Below are positions 12,071 to 23,225 of a stretch of DNA of 64,000 nucleotides, piece by piece; positions within the stretch are counted from its first letter, which is position 1; every line of letters starts with the position of its first letter. The stretch comes from Aspidapion aeneum. Its lineage: Eukaryota > Arthropoda > Insecta > Coleoptera > Brentidae. The stretch covers positions 204,635,013 through 204,699,012 of the forward strand of contig OY755038.1 in the NCBI GenBank assembly GCA_963576565.1, given 5' to 3'. Position numbers and translations under genes: made by a program. The notes beneath the pieces are model-generated. The model saw only the letters and a program-made list of their open reading frames with translations, had not been told where the DNA came from and ran no database searches.

Positions 12071-13965
12071 CTAGTAGAGTAAATTTGTAGGGTATTTCAA
12101 TAAAAAGCTGCAAAAAGGTATATTTTTTTATATTTGGCATGGTACTAGCTAACATCAAAAGCTAAATTTTCAATCGAGGATCCCCTGATTTCCGGCATCG
12201 GAATCCAAGATGGCGGCTGCCAAAGTTAAGAAAAAAAAGGAATTCCCCGTTTTAAGACAAATTAAATTAATTTTGATAAGCTTACTTTAAGTGGGACCTA
12301 CTTAATTCAAAAATGTAAAAAAAATTACACCTGTCACTTTAAAACAAAATGGCGGCTATATTTTAAAATAATCGTTTTTCTTCGATATTTTCTTTATTTT
12401 TTGCGCGATATTTATTTTTAATACCTCATATTAAAGCCACTGACCAGCTCTTTAATCCTAATGAAAAAAAGTTATTAGTTTCTCAGCCAACACAAAGATG
12501 GCGTTTAATATGTCAAAAATAAAAGAGACCTTTATAACCTGTAGACCAAATTAAATTAAAAAATTTTTTTTTTTGGATTTTATTAATAGTAAGCCAAGTT
12601 TTGTAAAAATTTTAAAAAAATTTCAATTTGTACATTAAAAATTTTAAGATGGCGGCCGAAGTTCAGATGAAAAAGTATTTTTTTTTTTGCTTGTTTGACA
12701 GAACTAGTATTGCCGTGTAATATATCGATTTATACTAAATAGGGGTCGCCGATTTTAAATATTTCATCATGCATGACACATGTCTATTATTAATCAAGAT
12801 GGCGGCGTTCAAAATATAAAAACAACATTATCTTCTTGATTTGGTAATTTTTTTTTCCAAGATATGTAGCTTTATATTACTCTTAATTAGTTTTAAGTCA
12901 TAATGTACAAAAATAGTATAATTTAAAGATGGCGGTCGAAAAAGTAAAAAAAACATTTTTGTTCGGTTCGGTTCGGAAACCAAGACATCAGGTTAAACAA
13001 AACATAAATGTTTTAAATATGTCAAAAAAGTTGACATATGTCACGGGCCGGGTGATTTGAATAAATTGACATATTTTACTTCATAGCTATCTCCGTTAAT
13101 ATTGATCTAACAGTAACGTTTAAATTAAAAATCTTTAAAAAATAAATAAATCCTATTTTTTTTTGTACATTTTAAAACTAATTAAGATTTATACAAAACT
13201 ACATATCTTGGTAAAAAGATTTACTAAACCAATAAGATACTGTTTTATATTTTGACCACCGCCATCTTGGATAATAATAGACATATGTCATTTATTATGA
13301 AATATTTACCATCGGCGACCCCCATTTAGTATAAATCAATATATTACACGGCAATACTAGTTGTGTCAAACAAGAACAAAAAATTACTTTTTTATCTGAA
13401 CTTTGGCCGCCATCTTAAAATGTTAAATGTCAAATTGTAACTTTTTATAAATTTTGACAAAATCTGGCTTACTACTGATAAAATCCAAAAAAATTTTTTG
13501 TAAAAATTTAATTTGGTCTACTGGTTGTAAAGGTCTCTTTTATTTTTGACAAATTAAGCGCCATCTTTGTGTCGGCTGGGAAACTTATCATTTCATTTAA
13601 GCAGGTTTAAAGAACTGGTCAGTAGCTTTAATATGAGGCATTTAGAACAAATCGCACAAAAAATAAAGAAAATATCGAAGAAAAACGATTTTTTTTTAAT
13701 ACAGCCGCCATTTTGTTTTGCAGTGACAGGTGTAATTTTTTTTTACATTTTTACATTAAGTTAATTTAATTCCTCTTAAAACAAGGAAATCATTTTTTTT
13801 CTTAACTTTGGCTGCCGCCATCTTGGATTCTGAGGCCGAAAAATCGGGGATCCTCGAATGAAAATTTAGCTTTTGGTGTTGGTACTACTATGCCAAATAT
13901 AAAAAAATATACCCTTCTTGCAGCTTTATTTTTCAAATTTACTCTACTACCCGTGATGTCTATGT
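12071..13965. mobile_element. 1.9-kb palindromic element (family C) with phased AAGATGGCGG motifs
   Basis: Arms of about 850 bp flank a spacer of about 200 bp (about 12935-13140). The left arm begins AGTAGAGTAAATTTGTAGGG and the right arm ends with its near complement. AAGATGGCGG-type motifs start at 12207, 12346, 12495, 12646, 12796 and 12926; the complements start at 13259, 13407, 13558, 13705 and 13815. Most steps are 139-151 bp, so each arm looks like a chain of related ~150-bp units. No protein is encoded. The spacer carries TTCGGTTCGGTTCGG at 12961-12975. Confidence 0.8.
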
Positions 13966-14265
13966 AGGATGAGTTTGTAAATTAACCAATGGAAGTTCTT
14001 GAATTAATGTGCAATTTCTTAAAACTTATTGCTTAAATTAACTGATAAATTCCACCAAGTCATCAATCAAGGGCATTGACGCTCACCGACTCGGGAGTTC
14101 GTTGAGCAATCTTTGATAAGTGTCAATAAAACTATCCTACGTGGAGCATTTTTCATATTTGAAACGAATCTTAAGGAAAAACGTCCTTACTCCACAAATT
14201 TCTGATAGTTTGAGAAATAGATAGCGTAGTTTGGATTAAATTATGCTTAATTTATTTCTTAAATC
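13966..14265. other. Unassigned sequence
   Basis: Nothing supported here beyond a short AAGGAAAAACGTCCTT hairpin near 14171. Confidence 0.4.
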
Positions 14266-14630
14266 TATCAGCCCAATCCGTTTCGACTTTACAAGCCATT
14301 TTCAAGGGTTACCAACCAAAATTTTGGAAAACAAATAAACACTTATTATAATGCCACCCAGAACGCTATAGCGTAATGTTGTAATAAAACATAAGAAATT
14401 TTTAGAAGATTCTTTTAAACTGTTGTGTTTTGTCTGCGTAATTTTAATAAAAAAGGATTTTATTTCAGAATAGGAAATTCCAAGTCATATATCGTTAAAT
14501 TTTAAGAAATTCATTTTGTGATTGTAAGAAGATTATGGAGAGATTGACATTTCCATTTTCGGCTTTTACTTGTTAATTGTTACCTCTTGAAAATGGACTT
14601 TTGTCCGAAACAGCTGTCGAGGTTATGGGT
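14266..14630. repeat. Inverted pair of CTTGAAAATGG...GTCGAAAC hairpin motifs
   Basis: At 14580-14630 the plus strand reads ACCTCTTGAAAATGG, ACTTTTGTCCGAAAC, AGCTGTCGAGGT. At 14266-14316 the minus strand reads a related CCCTTGAAAATGGC...GTCGAAACGG. The first has a GGAC-TTTT-GTCC stem, GAAAC after it, and ACCTC/GAGGT pairing outside. This resembles a decayed hammerhead ribozyme layout, but the CUGANGA core is not intact. Confidence 0.4.
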
Positions 14631-14680
14631 TTTTGACAATAAAATATTATTTGTGAAGAAAAGGCTTTTCACTAGTAAGA

Positions 14681-14822
14681 CCACTAGAGGTTAAATTATT
14701 TCCGGAAATTTTTTTGAGCTGATGAATATTTTGAAAATTATCCCGAGTCGAAGACGAGGGATAATTTTCTGAAAACATTCATAAGCGATAAAAAATTTAC
14801 GGATTTAATTTAACCTCGCGTG
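14681..14822. repeat. Long hairpin (about 68-bp arms)
   Basis: CCACTAGAGGTTAAATTATT through AAAATTATCCCGAGTC on the left pairs with GACGAGGGATAATTTTCTG through TTTAACCTCGCGTGG on the right, with few mismatches and only a few bases of loop. Confidence 0.75.
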
Positions 14823-14999
14823 GTATTCGGTAAGAAAACTCCACACCAAATTGAATAAATTTAAAATTTATTTTTTGACTCACAACAATGCCAGTTTTTT
14901 CTTCGACAAGACACCAGCAAAACATAGACAGTTTTGATTGACTTAATTATTTAGTTACTATGGCAACTAATGTTTTGTTATTCTACCTACCTAAATTAA

Positions 15000-15870
15000 C
15001 AAGTAAAAGCTGGTTTATTATTTTTATGACTACAACAAGAATAGTTTAAATGTTTTTCTTTATTATATTTTCATATACTTACGTTCATAAACAAATTTAG
15101 ATTCTTCGCAGTTTCAGCATCAATTAGATTAATTTTTACTTATTGTAGTTTCATGAAAATACCAGTTCAGAATGTAAAATATTTTATTCTCTTATTTTAT
15201 ATCAATTTTGGCTTACTACAAGTGGTAGAAAACTATAATTTTATCAATTTTTACATAGATAAATTTACTGTGCATTGCAGTTTGGGCAGCAATGGCTTCT
15301 CAGCCTTTTAGATGTTGGTTTCTACTTATTGTAGTTACAATAAGTAGAAACCATTGTATTGAATTATTATCATTTTACAAGAAAAAATATCATAATCTTT
15401 AATTTTTTATTAATTTTGGGCTACTACAAGTGATCGAAAATAAAAAATGTATTAGTTTTTCATATAGGTACATCAACACGTTCAGTTCGCTCGCAGTTTC
15501 GTCACCAATGGATTGTTAGCATATATGTTGTTGATTACTACTCATTGTGGTAACACAAAAATATATTTTTACGATATAAAATAATATATATTCCATTTTA
15601 TAGTTACTTGTGGCTACTACATGTGGTAGAAAATTATAATTTTTATGATTGAACAAAGTTAGTTTGTGTCACAGTGTCGCCAGCAATTTTAGCCATATAA
15701 ATTGTTGATTGCTACTTGTTTTAGTTGCACGAAAATACCATTTTAAGACTTAACACAGTACATTATTCAATTTTGCATAAGCTTTGTGTTACTACAAATG
15801 GTAGAAAATTGCTTTTTTGTGTTTTTATCAATTTGTTATATGAGCTTTATTAGTATATTATTCATAACCA
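15000..15870 (+). repeat. Diverged ~190-bp tandem array (4-5 units)
   Basis: The phrase TACTACAAGTGGTAGAAAA recurs at about 15210, 15421, 15613 and 15789, spacing 178-211 bp. Other unit landmarks recur in step: a GCAGTTTC-type block near 15106, 15279, 15495 and 15670, and TTGATT-CTACT-ATTGTAGTT near 15140, 15320, 15530 and 15708. Units are diverged. No gene overlaps convincingly. Confidence 0.75.
15317..15352. repeat. Perfect 36-bp palindrome within the array
   Basis: GGTTTCTACTTATTGTA, two bases, then its exact complement. Confidence 0.9.
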
Positions 15871-16433
15871 TGCAGCGCAAAAATGGTGAACAAAATCGTG
15901 TCCAATTCTTACTACATAGATATTTAATTCATTCCATACAAGGTCCAGCTTTTTTGCCTTTAACAAGAAAGGCGGCAGAAAGGAGGTGTCCGAAGAATAC
16001 AGAAAAAATCTTAAATGTGTAATTGAAATGTATAAAAATTGAATAAATAAATTAAAACCTACTGTCAAAAACATTATCTCGTCATTAAGATGTCAAAAAA
16101 TTTCGCTGTTGGGTACCCACGATGATAAAATTTCCACTAAAACCCATTTTGATTGGTTAAAAAATACTGGTGTCCAATTTTCTTTTCAATACTATATCGT
16201 CCCCTTAGCGCAACCAGATAATTTAAAATTGATAGTTTTGAGAAAATCTTAAGATGTCTTTTTATAAAATGTACATCTATTTCTTGCATATTTCCTGTCA
16301 CTCTTCGTTTGGTTGCTCGTACAAGATATCTAGATGTTGCAATATAAAGAGAATGAAAAATAGGTCAGCCTTAACTGGGTAACTCAAAATGCATAAATTT
16401 CGAGTTATCTAGTTGTTGCACTAAGGGGGCGAG
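15871..16433. other. Unassigned sequence
   Basis: Several short frames, none recognisable. Confidence 0.4.
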
Positions 16434-16715
16434 ATGCAAATGTGATATTTATTATTTTTAACCATTTTATTAGAATAAACCTGATTTTTAAGAAGTTTCA
16501 TAAAGGTAATTAATAACAAATATAACCTAGCTAAATTTGTTTTCCTACGAGCATGAAAATAACGTTTCTCGCACCGATTTGCGTGCAGAATGTAACACTT
16601 AGTGGTTCGGCTCAGTTGCTACTAGCACGGTTACGAGTGAGTGCCGAATTTTGTTTCCCGCGCTGTCTATTTAGTTTTAGCGTTCTTAAATGCTAAAATA
16701 TGATGATTACAAAAA
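16434..16715 (+). repeat. Left member of a direct-repeat pair
   Basis: TGCAAATGTGATATTTAT, AACCATTTTATTAGAATAAAC and then ACCGATTTGCGTGCA, GGTTACGAGTGAGTGCCGA, TTTTGTTTCCCGCGCTGTC recur at 17700-18263 in the same order and strand. Confidence 0.8.
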
Positions 16716-16749
16716 TACAGGGTATTTGAAAATTTTTAACATAAGTCCC

Positions 16750-16962
16750 AACGATTTCTATACAGTTCCGAAAATCAAGAATGGACTGCGTGGTCAAAGA
16801 ATTCAGTCGCCAGAGGAAGCAGTTGACGCCTTCAAGAATGCAATTTTGACAGTACCAACAAACGAGTGGAATCACAGCTTTGACAACTGGTTTGAGGGCA
16901 TGGAAAAGTGCATTAATTTTCGTAGAGAATACTTCGAGAAACAAAAAAGTCTTTGTCAACCC
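16750..16962 (+). pseudogene. mariner transposase C-terminal fragment
   Basis: The frame 16690-17052 contains KIKNGLRGQRIQSPEEAVDA, then VPTNEWNHSFDNWFEGMEKC and EYFEKQ. This is the typical last ~65 residues of a mariner transposase (cut-and-paste, DD34D, TA target); the usual stop after the EYFEKQ end is lost and the frame runs on. The catalytic domain and the N-terminal helix-turn-helix are absent. It lies between the two direct repeats, so it may belong to the sequence they enclose. Confidence 0.8.
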
Positions 16963-17699
16963 TCTTATTCCTTTAAAAATAAATATAACCTATTATATTA
17001 CCGCAAAGCTTGGCAACAAGAATTTCCGTGTTTATTTATTGTAGAAAAATAATATACAAAAACCTCTTAACTCCTGTGCACATGTTAAGCTACCACAAAA
17101 TTTGACAATGCTTACTCTAGTTAATTCAATGCTCTAAGATATTTTATTTATGTTGATTAGTTTTGAAATTCAATCTCTAGGTATTCTATAGTCTCTGCCC
17201 ATGGTAGTGGAAGTGGTTGTTAATCAGGACCACAATGGCCATCAAAGCTGTCAATATCTTAAGCCTTCCAAAAGCTCCCTGTTATTGTTTATTTTAATGA
17301 ACTTGCGGTTTTAGCCATCAGCTTTAAAACTATATTTAGAACTTTTTGTTGGGTATAAAATTACTTAAAGATTGCTTCAAAATCTTAAACCCCCTGAGGA
17401 TACAGATATAATATTTAAATTTAAACATTTATTAAAACACGCCAAATTATATAGTATAAAGGAAATGCCTAGACATAATGAAAAGCAAACAAACTAAGGT
17501 AAACTAGCTTAATTTTACGAGTATAAAGGATCCGCATTCAGGAAAAGATAACAAATGATCACGTCCAACCCTTATGGGGGTAAAATAAGGAAAAGTGTTC
17601 TAGTTCCTAGTTTTCCCTAAGTAAGTATTGCATTCCCGCGGAATAGTTACAGTTATTATATCACGTATCCAATTGCATTCGGTAAATTTAAATTACTAT
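16963..17699. other. Unassigned sequence between the direct repeats
   Basis: No coding or inverted structure recognised. Confidence 0.4.
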
Positions 17700-18263
17700 A
17701 TGCAAATGTGATATTTATTTATGTCTTTTCTTTAACCATTTTGTTAGAATAAACTAGGACTATTCTCTGGTACTTGATTTTTAAGGAAAGTTTCACAAAG
17801 GTAATTAATATCAAATTCCTAGGACCACATAATATGAAAATGATGAATTTTACATGATTTGCATGTACTTTTTCGCACATGTATGGAACAGTGTACAATG
17901 ACGTTAACATTTTAACAAAAATTAGTACAATTTTAACAAAAATTAGTATGGTTCAACAGTCTTCGTAGAAAATATTTTCTTATACTCGCGCTCAGAGTAA
18001 TAACATTATTATTACTCTAAGTACTCGCGTGTTGTTTCACTCGGCTGGCGCATTGTTCACAACAGTCACGCTCGTCTGAAATTTGACACTTTCTTGTCTT
18101 GTTAAGTAATATACTATTGCCGCACCGATTTGCGTGCATAAAGTAACACTCTTGGTTCGGTTTGGTTGCTAGTAGCCCGGTTACGAGTGAGTGCCGAATT
18201 TTGTTTCCCGCGCTGTCTATTTATTTGGTGTCCTTAAATGTTAAAACATGATGATTAAAATAA
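17700..18263 (+). repeat. Right member of the direct-repeat pair, with an extra ~300 bp
   Basis: It matches 16434-16715 in two blocks, 17700-17810 and 18117-18263. The extra segment between them holds a hairpin AGAGTAATAA-CATTA-TTATTACTCT at about 17993-18017 and a 22-bp tandem duplication near 17911-17955. Confidence 0.75.
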
Positions 18264-18265
18264 TA

Positions 18266-19394
18266 GAGGAAAGGCGCCTATTATCGCATAGGTTCCTAAT
18301 ATCGGATAGTCAAGTATTTCCTAAACTACTGGTCCGATCTACTTGCGTGTGCATGTACCGATGCTACACCAAGCTGTACAGATTCTATCTAAATTACAGA
18401 TTTCTGAGTTTTTATTTGCTGTTTAGTTGATTACGTGAAATCATAGTGCACGAAAATTTTACCGCTGCTGATTATAGGCAATCTATTCTTAGAAGGTAAG
18501 ACAAATGATTAATTTGATATACATCATTTGATTAAGCATATTGTAAGGTTTTCTTTGATGTATAATTTATTAGGTTTAGTGCAGTCTTGTCTTTTCGAAA
18601 AGATTGATAACCTCACATATAATATATGCCCTAATATCGGACACTATAGGTTTCCCAATTTTGTTTTTAGTTTTAAGCGTTGTTGGTGATTTGAGGTTTG
18701 AGGTTGGGTAGAGCGTCGTCCAGAGGAGCTCCTCTCGCTGGCCCAGTCGTTGCAGTCGATCCACACTAGAATCACTTGTTTGTGTAATGGTTTAGTTTGA
18801 TTTTCTAAGAATGTTCTTGGATTTTTTGGTTAATAGAATTTATCACCATGCTGCGTGGTGATCTCGATAGAATACGACAGACGAATCTTTTTTGGTTACG
18901 CCTTTTTGCGCAGATTCATTTTTCGTAGATGGCGCTGGCGTTTTGCTTGTGCCAATCAAAATTGAAATTGTGTGGGTTTTCCGAATACGGAAATTTGGCG
19001 CAAAATTTGAATTTAAAATTAAAGTTGCACGAACAAGCGTTGACAAATTATTTTTGTATTGCAAAAATATTATGCTAGTGTATAGTTTTAACTGATTTAA
19101 AAGTATAATAAAAAAGCTCTAACTTTACTGTGGGTTCTAAATATCGGACATTTGCGATATTGGGACTACCTCCTATCCGATATTAGGACACCATTTTTAA
19201 AATTGTGATTTTTGTATTCCAAAATATATTTTTATCTGTCTCAGAAAAGAATTAAGTTTGACATTTGTCATTTCAGAACATTGAAAAATATAGGTTACGT
19301 AATTGTTTGGCAACACGTACTTCTGATATAAAGCTGAAAATTCTTTTTTATACGCCAAAAGAAAAAAACTATCCGATAATAGGCATCTTTCCTC
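18266..19394. mobile_element. TA-flanked TIR element with ATATCGGA motifs (1.13 kb)
   Basis: Left end GAGGAAAGGCGCCTATTATC and right end (complement) GAGGAAAGATGCCTATTATC extend to 26-bp TIRs with three mismatches. TA lies on both sides (18264-18265, 19395-19396). The TIR core TATTATCGSATAG is echoed internally by ATATCGGATA or ATATCGGACA at about 18299, 18632, 19140 and (inverted) 19172. Candidate transposase binding sites is an inference. A minus frame at 18764-18576 is unidentified. Confidence 0.75.
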
Positions 19395-19396
19395 TA

Positions 19397-19880
19397 CAGG
19401 GTGTTTCAAAATTTTTATTTAAATATACGCCCTCAAACGCCATGTTTTCGCGATCACGGTGTTAAAGAGAATATTTTTCAAGTTTTGTGTTTATAATAGT
19501 TCGTGCAATGTTTGAGATATTTAGTTCAAATTTGTCAGGTATAATAAGCTATAGATACTTTACTATAAGATGCCAAATAATAGTTCAAATCTACAGGGTT
19601 ACACTTTTCAGAATTATGTCACCTTTTGGCCTAGATGTTTTTTCGTTGTAAGCCACTGGTAGGTAGAAGGAAGTAGGTAATTTAAAACAAGAAATAAAAT
19701 CCTTGTTTCACTTGCAAACTTTTTAGATGTTTCCAGTTTTTTTGCATCTTTACTCGTTTTAAAGAAAATAGCACCAAGGCTGCTATGATATAATAACCAA
19801 AAAATGCTTTAGTATGGTATGGCGGGCGGACAAACATCGATAGGTACTTGCCACACTTTTTAGTTAAATAACTACTGAAA
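19397..19880 (+). mobile_element. Family B foldback, one arm
   Basis: It begins TACAGGGTGTTTCAAAATTT right after the previous element and follows the same order of blocks as 28906-29220: TTTGAGATATTTAGTTCAAA, TACAGGGT, TTTTTCGTTGTAAGCCACTGG, and a TTGCATCTTTACTCGTTTT block. The second arm is missing. Confidence 0.55.
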
Positions 19881-19882
19881 TA

Positions 19883-21448
19883 CAGGGTGTTTTAGAGTTG
19901 TATTGTTAAAAGCCCAGGGTAGATTCCTCTCATGAAAATATGAAAAAAGGGTCATGTGAACACATATCGTGTCCTAAATTGCCTCGTTGCCGTCCGCAAG
20001 AGACCTAGCTCAATTTTTTATAAAAAAAAATAGTACGCCACTGCTTTTTTGTAAAATAAAAACAATTGTTATCTCTTGAGTTTTTTTTGTAAACCGCACT
20101 ATTTTAGCTTAAAAAAATAAAAACAAATTACATGGATGGCGACATCGCCAAGATTTCATTGATAATTTACGAGTAATTTTCGATAGTGGAAAAGTTCTTT
20201 CATTACTTACCCACATAGCACAAAAATCACATCAATGTTAAATTAGCGTGAATAAAAATAACAAAGTATTTTTTTACTTGAAAACAACCTCATACCATGT
20301 AATATTTATTTTGTTAAATCTACATGCTTAAAGATAACTTGAAAACAAGGAGAAATCAAGCTATAAAAATGTACGTTTTGCTGAAGTTTCTGGTGCTGTG
20401 TATATAACGCGTTTTTTACCCTCGTTATTTTCATGTACCAAATTCACACTTGAAAAGTCCTCCACAACATGTTCTAAAACGCCAATAGATTAAAACTTCT
20501 CAAACCTACTAACTTTCTGCGTCTTTTTTGGTCACGTTTTTTTATTAACATTTTTTTAACTTAAAAGAGACGTGAAAGGAAGTTATAAAAGTTCACTAGT
20601 TTAAGACTACAACACTTTAAGACAATTTTAAAGATGGCGCTCAAGGCAAGACAAAATATCTATATATCTATCTATATCCATTCTGTTTTTTTTTAAGTTA
20701 AACAAGATTTTTTAACAGTAAACACTTTCACAGAATATTAATGTGTCTTTATGAGGTTAACAGATGCGTCGTGATCGTGAAGGATCAGGGATCAGTTCCT
20801 TAAAAGGTTTTTGGAATTAAGGGGCCAAAGCACTGCCTGATAAATTTCGTCAAAGTGAAAAATCCCGACAATAGGTGGCGCTGCTGCTAGTAAAATCTCA
20901 AAAATATTCAGTAGAAAAGCCATGCAAGTCGCGTTTTAAAATTCGTGTAGAAAATGCGTGAATCTAATGTGATTTTAACGTAAAAATCACTTGAAACTAA
21001 CGTAAAAACATTGCTGTTTTAATTTTATAATGGCTTTATTACAAAGCGGTTTTTAGCAACGTTATTTTTTATAACATTAATGAATGACCTATTAAGCTTG
21101 TTTTTATATATGAAATAAACGTTTTTTTCTAGCAGCGTTTAAAATCAACGTTTTTTTTTCTCACGCCATTTTTCCGTGTTAAACACGTGATTGTGCTATG
21201 TGGGATACATTAGTTCTGGTTCTTTATTTTCTGAGATTGATCTTGCTTTTAATAAAAAAATTCCCCTTAACAGGTAGAATGCCTCTACCAAATTTAATTA
21301 GATATTTAAAAAAAATTCAATAAAATTTTAACACCCTCTATTTTCAAAACGACGCATTTTAGTTCACATGTTCAAATAAACTTTTTTTCATATTTTCATG
21401 AGAGGAATCTATCCTGGGCTTTTGACAACACAACTCTGAAACACCCTG
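19883..21448. mobile_element. TA-flanked TIR element (1.57 kb), host of a nested element
   Basis: Ends CAGGGTGTTTTAGAGTTGT and CAGGGTGTTTCAGAGTTGT (complement) extend to TIRs of about 67 bp, including AGCCCAGGGTAGATTCCTCT. TA flanks both ends. The middle is filled by the element at 20210-21204. No transposase frame. Confidence 0.8.
20210..21204. mobile_element. Nested TIR element with CCCACATAGCACAA ends
   Basis: CCCACATAGCACAA at 20210 and its complement TTGTGCTATGTGGG ending at 21204 are perfect over 14 bp. Many ACGTTTTT-type motifs lie inside in both orientations. A third copy of the same end occurs at about 24728-24746. Confidence 0.65.
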
Positions 21449-21860
21449 TAGATGTTATTATTATTTTATATGAAAGCGAGGCAATAATAGAAGGTTTCTT
21501 GAAAAAATAACAAAAAACATCTGAAAAGGCATGCACAGACAAGAAAATGTAATTCTTTTAAAAGGTCTTTATTAAGATTTTTCTTCTTACAGTCAGTAGG
21601 CATTTTCATTTGCTTTATATTTCTTTCTGAAGAAGAAATTTCATTTCGGTTCTTTTTTATTTGTGGTTCGTTGGCTCTATTTGCTAAGACTTTTCACAAA
21701 ATAGTTACCTATTTCAGGCGCGGATCTACGAGGGGGCAAAGGGAAAATTTAGCCCCCCCCCCCCGCCCCCAAATCCCAAATCACATTTAGTTTTGACACA
21801 CAGAATACACCTTCTGGTTAGGCTCTAGGACAACTCGCCGCCACCGACACGCGGTGACCG
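21449..21860. other. Unassigned sequence with a GC-rich MITE remnant
   Basis: GGCGCGGATCTACGAGGGGG to a run of 12 C followed by GCCCCC (21717-21771) is similar in layout to 50511-50562 (GGGCCGTATCTGCGGGGGGG ... C run). The remainder is unassigned. Confidence 0.45.
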
Positions 21861-21861
21861 A

Positions 21862-22790
21862 TTCAAAATGGTAGAAAAAAACTAAAATTTCCATTTATAA
21901 ACCGGTATATATCAAATTTTAAATTATTAATTGTAATTGCAGTTTAAGGTCGGTTCGGTTCCTAATTATGAATTTTTGAATTAAAATAAAAGTCAAAATA
22001 CGGATCCAAAATGGCGAAAATAAAATGGCTGTTTTTTTCATTTAAAAACCGATATTTAATTTTATGTTGCTGATTGTGATTTTTAAATTAAGCCTAAAAC
22101 TGATAGTAGGTACAACATTTAGAACTCATAGTGCTTAATATCGCTCATTATGATTTTTAATTTAAACTTTGCAAAAAGTAAAATGGCGGTTTCAAAATGG
22201 TCTAATTATTTATTTATGGACCAATATGTAGTATTTTTTAAGTGAGGTGTTAAAGGTCGATAATTATGATTTTTTAAATTATAAATTCAAAATGGCTAAT
22301 CAAAAATGGCGGATTTTTTTCTTTTATGAAATGTATAAACTTGCAAATAGTCAAAATGACAATTCAATTCCTTTTATTAATCGATATGTATTAAATTTGG
22401 CACATTAAAGTGCTAAAGGTCGCTGATAATTAAAAAAAAAAATTAAACCTCAGGAAAATCAGATTTGTGGATCAAAAATGGTGGACTTTTTCATTTATAA
22501 ACTGATATTTATTAAATCGTAAATTCATAATAGTCACCATAAAATTTTAAATTTCAGCCATTTTATTTTTTTTTTCAAATTTAATTTAATTATCAAATTC
22601 AGCACCTTACACAGCCCAACATGCGAAACTTATACATATCGGTTCATAAATGCATAATTCCGCCATTTTGAACTCTTTATTTAAATTATTTTCAAATTTA
22701 ATTTATAAATTTAATACTTGTCTATGGTTCATATGTGAATTAGAAAGTTTGCCATTTTAGAACCGCCATTTTGATTTTTTTTGTGATAAA
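21862..22790. repeat. Array of ~150-bp units with AAAATGGCGG motifs, inverted in its last third
   Basis: Units carry (A)AAAATGG(CGG) followed by a CATTTATAAACCGATAT-like block at about 21885, 22036, 22210, 22368 and 22490. From about 22545 on the same elements appear as complements (GCCATTTT, ATATCGGTTCATAAATG, CCGCCATTTTGA). The layout mirrors the palindrome at 12071-13965, though the unit sequence differs. Confidence 0.65.
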
Positions 22791-22946
22791 AATCCAACGC
22801 TTGGAATGACTGGATTCGAGATCGTGTCTGTCGTTTAGCAAAATGCCTTCGTGACAGAAGATAAGTAATTATCGGTCTAAGTAAGCATGAGGCTGAATAA
22901 TCAGAATTCTTTTAAAAAGCATGAGTATTGAAGACATCAGAGTTGT

Positions 22947-23225
22947 CAGGTACTTCAAGTACAGTACTTGAAAATGTACTTCAAGTACTCAAGTACTGTA
23001 CTTGAAGTACATCTACAATTCGGTAATTGTACTTGTTACTTGAAGTACTTTTAACAATGTACTTGGAAATGTACTTGATATTGTCAAGTACAGTACTTCA
23101 AGTAAATTCAAAGTACTTTAAGTACATTCAAAGTACTACAAGTACTTCAAGTACATTCGAAGTACTTCAAGTACATTTAAAGTACTTCAAGTACGTTAAA
23201 AGTAGTTCAAGTACAATAAAATATT
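22947..23225. repeat. AAGTACTT array, left end of the hAT element
   Basis: About 20 occurrences of the self-complementary AAGTACTT or ACTTGAAGTACTT unit, with period drifting from 8-10 bp to about 20-30 bp (AAAGTACTTCAAGTACATT). Confidence 0.9.

Noticed and set aside
12961..12975. Telomere-like repeat
   Set aside because: Insect telomere repeat is TTAGG; CGGTT runs are only 2-3 units.
16690..17052. SETMAR-like methyltransferase gene
   Set aside because: Only the mariner transposase tail is present; no SET domain.
22947..23225. CRISPR-like array
   Set aside because: Units are short, self-complementary and without distinct spacers, in eukaryotic DNA at an hAT end.
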